DNA of 5,680 nucleotides from Lentisphaerota bacterium (lineage in GTDB: Bacteria > Verrucomicrobiota > Kiritimatiellia > RFP12 > JAAYLN01). A program made the translations under genes and the position numbers. This document shows, piece after piece, positions 1 through 5,680 of this stretch. Position 1 is the stretch's first letter. Every line of letters begins with the position of its first letter. The notes under the pieces were generated by a model. It worked only from the letters and a program-made list of their open reading frames with translations. It had not been told where the DNA came from and ran no database searches. Location: assembly GCA_012514915.1 (NCBI GenBank), contig JAAYZJ010000346.1, positions 1 to 5,680 on the forward strand. Reading direction: 5' to 3'.

Positions 1-1052
1 AGCAACGCGTACCCGGCGCTGTCCACCAGGCTGTAGGCCGGATTGTCGCTGGCATAGGCCTCCGCCAGCGTGAGCCCCTCGATCCGCGCCCGCGGCGCGT
101 TGATGGTCAGCAGCCGCCGCGTGCCGGTATAGCCGCCGGTGGCAGCCTTCGGCCGGATGACGACCGTGGCCGACGGATCGGCAGGTCTGATGACCAGATT
201 GTTCGTGACTTTGACACCCGCATAGTCGAACAGCGCATAAGTGCCGTTCGTCATGAGGATCACGTCCTCGTCCACTGCGGCGTCCACGGCATCCTGCAGA
301 TTGCTGTAGGCGTTGGCCCAGTCGCTGCCATCGACGAGTCCCGCGCCTGTCGGGGTGACATGCAGCACCCAGCCGAAGACGGCGGTTACGGTGCGCGGTT
401 GGTCGGAGGTGAAGACGAGTGTGGGCTTGAGCTCCTGGCCCACCGGCACGTCGCCGGTCCAGCGCGAGAAGGCACGCCCGGGCTCGGTCGCCGTGGCCGT
501 CACGGTCACGGTGCTGCCGGCCGTGTACCAGCCGCCCGTGGTGGACACCATTCCTCCGGAACCCGCCGTGATCCCGATCCTGAACTGGAGGCTCCATTGC
601 CACTCCAACGTCACCAGATCGCCTTCTGCCGGCGTAAAGGTGCAGTCCGCGACATGCTCCGCATCGTTCTGCGTCACCGTGCTGGTTCCATCGCCGTGGC
701 GGACCGTCAGCTTCCATCCGACAAGCGTATACTTGACCGTCGCGGTCTCTCCGGTGACAACCGGAACGCTCGCCGCGACCTCCATTCCGTTCGTCACCGG
801 CCGGCCGCCGTATCCGGTAAGGCTGCCGCAGATCGGCGTGCCGTACTCGTCCGGCGCGCCCCTGACCCAGAGATAATTCTCCGTGAAATCCATCTCGACC
901 GCCATGGTCGGGCCGGGGACGACACCTGTGTTGATATACTGCGTGCCGGTCGCTTCGATGTAGGTGACCGCCTGGTAGCCGGCCGGCAAGCTCGCTGCAC
1001 GGGCGAACAGCAGACCGAGAGATACCAGCGCCAGTGCAAGGGCTCTTTTCAT
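1..1052 (-). CDS. Secreted beta-helix protein with InlB-type B-repeat (3' end outside window)
   Basis: The frame is open for 350 codons from ATG at 1052 to the window edge, so the C-terminus is missing. Residues 1-19 form a Sec signal peptide (K2 R3, hydrophobic 4-16, likely cleavage after ARA at 17-19). Residues 22-43 read LPAGYQ then YIEATGTQYINTG, the usual opening of a LamG-like domain, here very short. Residues 61-155 form a module from LWVRGAPDEYG to LEWQW, with GWKL at 112-115. Residues 156-227 resemble a divergent InlB B-repeat (GGMVS, GGWY, FSRWTGDVP, RTVTAVF). From about 229, with DGSDWANAYSNLQDAVDAA and NGTY, a pectate-lyase-like right-handed beta-helix begins. The start is fixed by the signal peptide and a GGAG site 8 nt upstream. 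It probably acts outside the cytoplasm, as an adhesin or polysaccharide-binding or polysaccharide-cleaving protein; no catalytic residues can be assigned. It has its own promoter at 1219-1245. Confidence 0.85.
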   Translation of the reverse strand, partial: MKRALALALVSLGLLFARAASLPAGYQAVTYIEATGTQYINTGVVPGPTMAVEMDFTENYLWVRGAPDEYGTPICGSLTGYGGRPVTNGMEVAASVPVVTGETATVKYTLVGWKLTVRHGDGTSTVTQNDAEHVADCTFTPAEGDLVTLEWQWSLQFRIGITAGSGGMVSTTGGWYTAGSTVTVTATATEPGRAFSRWTGDVPVGQELKPTLVFTSDQPRTVTAVFGWVLHVTPTGAGLVDGSDWANAYSNLQDAVDAAVDEDVILMTNGTYALFDYAGVKVTNNLVIRPADPSATVVIRPKAATGGYTGTRRLLTINAPRARIEGLTLAEAYASDNPAYSLVDSAGYAL

Positions 1053-1060
1053 TGCTTCGT

Positions 1061-1064
1061 CTCC
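1061..1064 (-). promoter_or_regulatory. Ribosome binding site of the beta-helix gene
   Basis: On the minus strand GGAG lies 8 nt before the ATG at 1052. The frame is open upstream for about 26 further codons with TTG and GTG candidates, but neither would place the hydrophobic signal peptide at the N-terminus. This site therefore decides the start. Confidence 0.65.
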
Positions 1065-1100
1065 GTCGATGGCTTCATCCTGACCCGCCTCCCGCACCGG

Positions 1101-1114
1101 AACCGCCAACCGCC
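1101..1114 (-). repeat. Perfect 7-bp tandem duplication in the leader
   Basis: GGCGGTT occurs twice head to tail on the minus strand, within the untranslated leader about 50 nt before the beta-helix start codon. It may be chance in G-rich DNA or part of a leader structure. Confidence 0.6.
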
Positions 1115-1218
1115 GTCGACTCGACCCTACGTCTTATTCCGATGCGCGCGCAGAGGAAAAACATTCACTAGCATCCCATAGGCTTGCCCGGTGACACAGG
1201 TTCCCATGGTTGGCCCCT

Positions 1219-1245
1219 ATTATACGGGGGGGGGAGGGAAGTCAA
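1219..1245 (-). promoter_or_regulatory. Sigma70-type promoter with homopolymeric spacer
   Basis: On the minus strand TTGACT (1245-1240, five of six consensus bases) is followed after 15 nt by TATAAT (1224-1219, a perfect -10 box). Transcription should start near 1210-1212, giving a 5' leader of about 160 nt before the beta-helix ATG at 1052. The spacer is two bases shorter than the 17-nt optimum and consists largely of C9 followed by G. This is the layout seen in phase-variable promoters such as porA, opc and fetA of Neisseria, where tract length sets promoter strength. With nine bases the promoter should be weak; two more would give ideal spacing. The motifs are read directly; phase variation is inferred. 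Confidence 0.6.
1226..1234. repeat. G9 homopolymer tract (C9 on the minus strand)
   Basis: Nine uninterrupted G on the plus strand, then A, then GGG (1236-1238). It lies wholly inside the promoter spacer and is the longest homopolymer I noticed in the window. Such tracts are prone to replication slippage and also to sequencing error. The G-rich strand could also form a short-looped quadruplex. Confidence 0.95.
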
Positions 1246-1260
1246 CCCCGGCGATCCGCG

Positions 1261-1267
1261 AAAAAAA
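1261..1267. repeat. A7/T7 tract upstream of the promoter
   Basis: Seven A on the plus strand, seven T on the transcribed-direction strand, starting 16 nt upstream of the -35 box and about 50-56 nt before the likely transcription start. This is where an UP element or a bend would lie. It is also a second possible slippage site. No function is shown. Confidence 0.5.
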
Positions 1268-1279
1268 GTGTTGTAGATT

Positions 1280-1306
1280 GTGATTGGCACTATACTGCTA
1301 AGTCAC
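1280..1306. promoter_or_regulatory. Imperfect palindrome, possible operator
   Basis: GTGA then TTGGCA, a six-base loop, TGCTAA, one bulged G and TCAC form a two-part inverted repeat with one G-T pair. It lies about 35 bp upstream of the -35 box of the beta-helix promoter, a suitable place for an activator or repressor site. The GTGA/TCAC arms recall CRP/FNR-type half-sites, but the spacing is much too wide for that family. Speculative. Confidence 0.3.
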
Positions 1307-1342
1307 GTTTATTCAGGAAACAGGATTGACACGCGGCAAGGG

Positions 1343-1360
1343 GACGAGCGTCTGCTCGTC
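1343..1360. repeat. Perfect 7-bp inverted repeat (hairpin)
   Basis: GACGAGC and GCTCGTC are separated by four bases, giving a strong hairpin on either strand. It lies about 90 nt beyond the sialidase stop codon and has no following T-run on the minus strand, so it could protect the mRNA 3' end rather than terminate transcription. Confidence 0.5.
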
Positions 1361-1380
1361 TGCGGGCACGCACCAGTAAA

Positions 1381-1395
1381 CCGCGGAGACCGCGG
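1381..1395 (-). terminator. Possible weak terminator after the sialidase gene
   Basis: CCGCGG, a three-base loop and CCGCGG form a 6-bp all-GC stem about 50 nt after the sialidase stop. On the minus strand it is followed only by TTTA, short of a full T-tract. With the second hairpin at 1343-1360 it may mark the end of the LRR-sialidase transcript. Confidence 0.3.
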
Positions 1396-1447
1396 GCTCC
1401 AGCGCGCATCTGAAGCGAACGGGAGGCCGGAACATAAGCATCGCACC

Positions 1448-3325
1448 CTACTCGTCGTCTGCCGCCCTCATGTCGAACAGGCGGAAGAGCGTGCCTTCAA
1501 AGTCCTCTTTCTCCGCTGCGGTCTGCAGATGCAGATAGGAGAGGCCCCATGGCGGGATTTCGCAGGTGAGTGCGCGGACGTCATTTCCGTCGACGGCAAG
1601 CGTCACCACCCCGTCGCCCCATGACGCCATGAGCCGGCGCCAGCCCGTGCCGAGCAGCGTGCTGTCGATCTTGGTCATGACGATGCTCTTTAAGCCGATG
1701 CATGGATCGGAGGGATTTACCCACCGGTCGCAGAGCGAGAGCAGGAATCCCGCCCCCTTCGCGGTGCAGACGATTTCGACACGCCCACGCGCCGCGGCGG
1801 GGAAGTTCCAGACAACTCCCTGTCGGTCGTTGAAGAGCCGAGGATCATGGATGCGGCAGAGTTGCAGACTCTCGCGCCACTCGTGCGCTTCGGGACCCTC
1901 TGGATCGGGATCCGGCACAAGCAGCGCGCCGAAGGTGCGGTTCCACGCGCAGTGGCCCGACCACGCGAAGACGCGGCAGCCGGAGATCGACTTGACGTAT
2001 AGATGGGTCGAGAGACGTGCGAGCGCTTCACGACGGAACTCCTCGCGGCGCGATGTTTCAAGCAGCCAGCCGGGATCAAAGAGGATAATCCGCCGCGCGC
2101 AGGGGTTTTGACCGAGCGCTAGCAAAACCTTCCCGTCCGGTAGGTTGAGCGCCTGCGTCTGGTGTACGCTCTTGTCCGCCTCGTCATCAGGTGCATTACC
2201 GAGGGAACGGAAATCGGCCCGCTCGCGCACGGGATTCAGGTAGAGTTCGCGGAACCCACGCCAGGTTTGTCCGTCGTCGGAGATCGCCGCGTGAAGCACG
2301 TCGCGGTTCGTGAAGACATCCTCGGCGAGCCCCGTGCGTTCGTGATCGAACAGCCCCGGCTCGGTCGCGAGATCAAGCTCGGGCATCGGTTCGGTGTTGT
2401 TCCAGATAAAGAGGAGCCGTCCGTCCGCCAGCCGGTGAAAGAGCGGCATTGTGCCGACGGAATGGAACATCGGCATCTTCTCCGGCCTCGACCACGTCTC
2501 GCCGCCGTCCGCCGAGCGGTAGAGCCAGTGGTGACCGAGCGAGGTGCGGACGGCCATGAGCACGGTGCCGTCCCCCAGTTCGATGGCGCTTCCCTCGCAG
2601 ACGAAGTTCTCGGCGCGCGGGCCTTGGTCGCCCATATCCCGTAGTATGCCGGGAAGGCGCAGGTTCGGCTCGACGGTCTTCGTCGTCCAAGTACGTCCGT
2701 CGTCATCCGAATAGGCGACGCCGACGAAAAGCTGAAACTCCTTCATCCAGCGCTGTAAGTCCTCGCGCGGCCCCGGACATTTCGCATATAGATTTGCTAC
2801 CGCGAGCCAGCGGCGGCGGGAGGGCAGCGGAATCGGATTGCGCATCTGGCAGCCGAAGCGCCGTGTCGCGTCCTCGAAGACAAAGGAGAAGGTTTCGCAA
2901 CCACGTGTGCCGGGACCGCTCCGCGAGCGGACGGCGACGATCTCGTTCTCGTTCTTCGATGACCAACCAGGCAGAACGATTCCGGCATCCGGCCCAGTGG
3001 AATGCTCGAAGCCTAGCCAGTAGTCCGCCCACGGACACTTCACCATCGGGCCCAGTTCACCGGGATCGTCCGTCAGTTCCAGTTTCCAGTCGAGGCCGAA
3101 GTTGTCAGAACGCACGTAGGAGCGGTGCCGCACGCCGGTGACACTCGTCCAGCCGTAGTGGCGGACTTCGCCCGAAGCCGTCGCGGTGAGCGCACGGTGC
3201 GCGTAGGTCGGCGGCACTCCCACGGGCGTGGGGGCGAAGACGGCTTCGTAGCGCAGCCGGTCGCCCGCAGAAAGAGCGACCTCACCAGTCGCAGGTGCTT
3301 TTGCCGAAGCCTCCCTCATGATCAT
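1448..3325 (-). CDS. BNR/Asp-box sialidase-family protein
   Basis: The 625-residue product has three Asp-box motifs typical of the sialidase beta-propeller: SDDDGRTW (206-213), SADGGETW (271-278) and a degenerate ISDDGQTW (348-355, I for S). The stretch EGSAIELGDG to AVRTS (244-262) before the second box matches the usual BNR_2 pattern, and VHQTQ..LPDGKVLLALGQ (387-406) is also family-like. Residues about 515-620 look like a C-terminal concanavalin/LamG-like beta-sandwich. The family includes exo-alpha-sialidases and related glycosidases of the sialidase fold, but I cannot place the full Arg triad or the Tyr/Glu pair, so activity and substrate are open. No signal peptide is visible at MIMREASAKAPATG, which is unusual. 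The start overlaps the stop of the upstream LRR gene by four bases, has no good ribosome binding site of its own, and an in-frame TGA ten codons upstream limits any extension. Confidence 0.88.
   Translation of the reverse strand: MIMREASAKAPATGEVALSAGDRLRYEAVFAPTPVGVPPTYAHRALTATASGEVRHYGWTSVTGVRHRSYVRSDNFGLDWKLELTDDPGELGPMVKCPWADYWLGFEHSTGPDAGIVLPGWSSKNENEIVAVRSRSGPGTRGCETFSFVFEDATRRFGCQMRNPIPLPSRRRWLAVANLYAKCPGPREDLQRWMKEFQLFVGVAYSDDDGRTWTTKTVEPNLRLPGILRDMGDQGPRAENFVCEGSAIELGDGTVLMAVRTSLGHHWLYRSADGGETWSRPEKMPMFHSVGTMPLFHRLADGRLLFIWNNTEPMPELDLATEPGLFDHERTGLAEDVFTNRDVLHAAISDDGQTWRGFRELYLNPVRERADFRSLGNAPDDEADKSVHQTQALNLPDGKVLLALGQNPCARRIILFDPGWLLETSRREEFRREALARLSTHLYVKSISGCRVFAWSGHCAWNRTFGALLVPDPDPEGPEAHEWRESLQLCRIHDPRLFNDRQGVVWNFPAAARGRVEIVCTAKGAGFLLSLCDRWVNPSDPCIGLKSIVMTKIDSTLLGTGWRRLMASWGDGVVTLAVDGNDVRALTCEIPPWGLSYLHLQTAAEKEDFEGTLFRLFDMRAADDE
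3322..3325 (-). promoter_or_regulatory. ATGA stop-start overlap (translational coupling)
   Basis: On the minus strand the ATG of the sialidase-like gene (3325-3323) shares two bases with the TGA of the LRR gene (3324-3322). The preceding bases lack a Shine-Dalgarno sequence at useful spacing; an AGGGAGG lies just inside the gene (3316-3310) and cannot serve this start. Reinitiation by ribosomes finishing the LRR gene is therefore the likely mode of translation. Confidence 0.75.
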
Positions 3326-5680
3326 CGCAAGAAGAGGATGAACCCCGGCCTCTCATCGTATTCCAGCGGTTCCTGGGGTTGGCTCAGGTAGAACCGCGCG
3401 CCGCCCGACGTCTCGTAGACGCCCCACACATCCGGAACGCCCGGCGGAACCGGTGCCGTATCCCTCGCCGGGTCGCAGCGCAGGCGCAGCTCCTTCCACC
3501 CCGGCGTATACCTCGAGGCGGAAATGACCAGCGGCCGGAGGTAGCCCTTCGTTTCGTCTTTCGCGTCAAAAGGCGTGAGCGTCGTCGTCAGCTTCGCGAA
3601 CGAGGCGAGCAGCGCATCCAACGCCGCGCGCGCCGGCGGATGCGCGAGGAACACGATCTGATGCAGGTTCGTCTGGGCGATCGTCCCGAACGACAGGTTC
3701 AGCGAAACGAGATTGGTCGCGCCGAACGACAGCGATTCGAGGCGCATGCCCTGCAGGAAGGAGCTCGAGAGCGTCTGTAGATCCTTGCTGGTGAGCAGCA
3801 CGTTCGTGATGCCGCCGACCACGGCGTCCTCGTTGAAACCGTTGACGGTCGATGCCGCGGACGTCAGGTGCGGGAGCTTGAGTGTGCCTCTCAGCCGCGG
3901 CCGTTTGGCAAGAAGCCAGTTCCCGTCGTTCATGTCCACCAGGGTGTGCGGTACGAATTCGTCGGCCTCGTAGGTCTTGGCGCAAATCGGCGCGCTCTGT
4001 TCCTGATAGAACGTGTAGCTCGGGATCCGTTTGACGGACGACTGGCCAAGCCCGATCACATCCGTCAGAACCGTTGAGCCCTGGAAGGTCTGGGTGCTTC
4101 CGAACGATGCGAAACGCGGCCCAAACTTGATTCGCTTGACGGTCTGCACATGATGAAAAGCCGGCCCTGAGCCGACGATCCAGTTCGTCTCGCAAGCATC
4201 TCCCGACGTCACCTTCACGACCGGCAGCGACAGGTCGACGAGAAGATCGTAGCTCAGAGTCGCATCCGTGGCGCCGTTGAACAACAACGTCTTCGCAATG
4301 GAATCGTAACCCGAAACGGTTGCGGTGTAGTAGCCGTCGGTAAAGTTTTTGTCCGAGTTTGTGAGAATCCATTCGCGCGGTGCGAATTCAGCGGAGATCG
4401 TCCGGTTGGTATCCATGACGACTTCAATTTCGGATGCCGTCGCGTCGACCGCACCAATGTCGCCAATCCACTCCTTCAGGTACCATTCGGGACACGGCGC
4501 GGAATAGTCCGCCGGGAGGTTCACGGCGCGCAGCAGGAGCCGCGTGCCGCGGGCATAGGACGAAAGCCCCTCGACCACGGGCACCGGCGGCTGCATCGTC
4601 GTCGCATCCAGCACGGTCACACTCCCCAGCGCGCAGTTCACCGTCAGCGATAGATTGCAGGCGTCGATCGTCCACACGACGCGGCTTAGACGACCCGAAG
4701 GCGTGAAAATATACGTCGTTCCGTCGAACGTCGAGACGTCTGTCCATTTCCCGGTGACGGAATCGAATTCCTGCAGTACGCCGCCGATCGCGGCGGAATT
4801 CGAGAGCGACACGGGTTCCACCCCGACGGCATGGACGGTGCAGTTGTCGTTCCCGTCCGCGAGCGGCGAAATCGTCTCGATGAGGACGTTCCCGAGACCG
4901 TCATCCGCGACGAGCCACCCCTTGCGGAGACCGTTCTTGGTCTCGTAGACGCCGAAGCAGTTGGCGGGAATCTTCCCCGCGGCGATTTCAACATCCGAAA
5001 ACGGCTGCGCCAGGTGCCACCAACCGGCGTCGGTCGCATCGACGTGAATTTGCAGCGAGCAGACGCCGTTGGCCTGTACTGCGGTGCCGTCGATGGCGTT
5101 GTCGAGCTGCCCGGCGTCGGGAACGCCCGCGGTGATCGTCAGATTCGTCAACACACCGAGACTCCTGACGGACATGCTCAGGAAATCGCCCGATTGGAAC
5201 GTCATGTTCTTGCACCCATCCGGCAGCAACCGCCCCGAGAACTCCATCGGCCCCGCCGATTGAAACTCGGCGAACGTGATGCCCGCGCCGTTGAAGACTG
5301 TCAAATCAGTCGCGACTTTGCGGAGAGACGCGAAGATGATGTCCGCATCGTCGACCTTCGCGTTGTAGAACGCGCGGGTGTTGATTTCCGTCAATCCCTG
5401 CGGGATGAAATCCTCCCACGTGACGGATGAGCCGCGCGCGTCAATCCCCCTGAACGTGAAAAGCGGAAGGCTCGAAATGCCGCACGTGCTGAACCCCTCG
5501 AACTTCGTGAACCCCTTGCAGCCGTCGAACGCTTGACCGCCCACCGATTTGATCGACGCGGGGAAATAGAACTCCCTGACTTTCGTCTCGCTCGCGAAGG
5601 CGGAACTGGCGATGCTCTCGAAAACAAACACGTCTGTATTGGATTCGACAGCGCTTCTCACGGGCAAAGCCAGATTCAGC
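3322..5680 (-). CDS. BspA-like leucine-rich-repeat protein with duplicated module (5' end outside window)
   Basis: The frame is open from the window edge to TGA at 3324-3322. A TTG at 5667 is the first possible start, but it falls inside repeat sequence, so the real start and any signal peptide are outside. Residues are numbered from that TTG (781 to the end). Module A: LRR_5-like repeats (17-60, such as ASSAFASETKVREFYFPASI and AFDGCKGF), irregular repeats to about 205, then a cap with GW (215-216) and GVYET (239-243). Residues 335-429 resemble a B-repeat (LKEWIGDIGA, DTNRTISAEF). Module B starts near 432 (DGYYTATVSGYD), has TFQGSTVLTDV (527-537), and ends with GW (723-724) and GVYET (749-753). 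The tail, PGFILFLR, shows no sorting signal. Such proteins usually lie on the cell surface and bind proteins or glycans. It shares a transcript with the sialidase-like gene. Confidence 0.85.
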   Translation of the reverse strand, partial: LNLALPVRSAVESNTDVFVFESIASSAFASETKVREFYFPASIKSVGGQAFDGCKGFTKFEGFSTCGISSLPLFTFRGIDARGSSVTWEDFIPQGLTEINTRAFYNAKVDDADIIFASLRKVATDLTVFNGAGITFAEFQSAGPMEFSGRLLPDGCKNMTFQSGDFLSMSVRSLGVLTNLTITAGVPDAGQLDNAIDGTAVQANGVCSLQIHVDATDAGWWHLAQPFSDVEIAAGKIPANCFGVYETKNGLRKGWLVADDGLGNVLIETISPLADGNDNCTVHAVGVEPVSLSNSAAIGGVLQEFDSVTGKWTDVSTFDGTTYIFTPSGRLSRVVWTIDACNLSLTVNCALGSVTVLDATTMQPPVPVVEGLSSYARGTRLLLRAVNLPADYSAPCPEWYLKEWIGDIGAVDATASEIEVVMDTNRTISAEFAPREWILTNSDKNFTDGYYTATVSGYDSIAKTLLFNGATDATLSYDLLVDLSLPVVKVTSGDACETNWIVGSGPAFHHVQTVKRIKFGPRFASFGSTQTFQGSTVLTDVIGLGQSSVKRIPSYTFYQEQSAPICAKTYEADEFVPHTLVDMNDGNWLLAKRPRLRGTLKLPHLTSAASTVNGFNEDAVVGGITNVLLTSKDLQTLSSSFLQGMRLESLSFGATNLVSLNLSFGTIAQTNLHQIVFLAHPPARAALDALLASFAKLTTTLTPFDAKDETKGYLRPLVISASRYTPGWKELRLRCDPARDTAPVPPGVPDVWGVYETSGGARFYLSQPQEPLEYDERPGFILFLR
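3373..4374 (-). repeat. Internal module B of the LRR protein
   Basis: Residues about 432-765 repeat the layout of module A: an F-x-G-x-x-x-x-T opening, an IPSYTF strand, a VPHTLVDMN strand matching IPQGLTEIN of copy A, irregular LRRs and a closing GW...GVYET cap. Similarity is at protein level only. Confidence 0.55.
4906..5680 (-). repeat. Internal module A of the LRR protein (start cut off)
   Basis: Residues 1-254 plus the codons to the window edge. By comparison with module B, about 50 residues of this copy should lie outside the window, which supports a start codon beyond position 5680. Confidence 0.5.

Larger units (their letters stand above)
1053..1447. other. Intergenic region between sialidase-like and beta-helix genes
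   Basis: This 395-base stretch has no credible gene. In the direction of transcription it holds, in order: two GC-rich hairpins (1381-1395 and 1343-1360) after the sialidase stop, an imperfect palindrome (1280-1306), a run of seven T on the minus strand (1261-1267), a sigma70-type promoter with a G9/C9 spacer tract (1219-1245), and a leader of roughly 160 nt ending in a GGAG ribosome binding site. The layout says that the beta-helix gene is transcribed separately from the two genes upstream. Confidence 0.7.

Noticed and set aside
360..1181. Plus-strand open frame of 273 codons
   Set aside because: It lies opposite the beta-helix gene, has an Arg/His-rich composition without domains, and is a GC-driven shadow of the minus-strand gene, which has a signal peptide and recognisable domains.
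1150..1200. Resemblance of GGGCAAGCC...GGGATGC in the leader to a cyclic-di-GMP-I riboswitch
   Set aside because: The conserved GCAAA bases, the second stem and the tetraloop receptor are not present, and the hairpin between the two segments would be only two or three base pairs.
1127..1207. Minus-strand 26-codon open frame in the leader of the beta-helix gene
   Set aside because: Its ATG would lie about 4 nt from the inferred transcription start with no ribosome binding site, and its composition gives no support. An upstream peptide cannot be excluded.
1271..1296. Plus-strand promoter-like TTGTAG...TATACT
   Set aside because: The -35 is poor, the spacer is 14 nt, and no plausible plus-strand gene follows.
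1566..2111. Plus-strand open frame of 181 codons
   Set aside because: It is antisense to the sialidase-family gene and rich in Ser/Arg, typical of shadow translation in GC-rich DNA.
3310..3316. AGGGAGG as a ribosome binding site
   Set aside because: It lies inside the sialidase-family gene, and no ATG, GTG or TTG follows at a useful distance.
4831..5430. Plus-strand open frame of 199 codons
   Set aside because: It is antisense to the LRR protein, charged and low in hydrophobic residues, with no recognisable motif.
5665..5667. TTG at 5667 as the start of the LRR gene
   Set aside because: The frame stays open to the window edge, there is no signal peptide after the TTG, and comparison with module B shows that about 50 residues of module A are missing.

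Overview
The window is GC-rich bacterial DNA in which all real genes lie on the minus strand, so transcription runs from right to left. The protein styles suggest a member of the Kiritimatiellota or a related PVC-superphylum lineage: BspA-like leucine-rich-repeat modules, divergent InlB-type B-repeats, an N-terminal 'YIEATGTQYINTG' motif, a beta-helix protein and a sialidase-fold enzyme. This assignment comes from recalled family resemblance. No marker gene is present.

Right to left, the first gene (5680 to 3322) encodes a large repeat protein with two divergent copies of an LRR-plus-'GVYET' module separated by a B-repeat-like domain. Its 5' end lies outside the window. Its TGA stop overlaps the ATG of the next gene in an ATGA junction, so the two are probably translationally coupled. 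The second gene (3325 to 1448) encodes a 625-residue BNR/Asp-box sialidase-family protein without a visible signal peptide.

A 395-base intergenic region (1053 to 1447) follows. It has GC-rich hairpins just after the sialidase gene, then a well-formed minus-strand promoter (TTGACT and a perfect TATAAT), then a leader of about 160 nt. The promoter spacer is only 15 nt and contains an uninterrupted run of nine G/C pairs. This is the layout of slipped-strand, phase-variable promoters and is the most interesting signal here. The promoter drives a third gene (1052 to beyond position 1), which encodes a secreted protein with a Sec signal peptide, a short LamG-like start, a B-repeat domain and the beginning of a parallel beta-helix.

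Taken together, the region looks like a cell-surface or secreted-protein locus. It has a coupled pair (LRR protein and sialidase-like enzyme) that may act on host or dietary glycans, and a separately and possibly stochastically expressed beta-helix protein. Substrates and catalytic activity cannot be read from the sequence. No RNA genes, insertion sequences or CRISPR arrays were seen.
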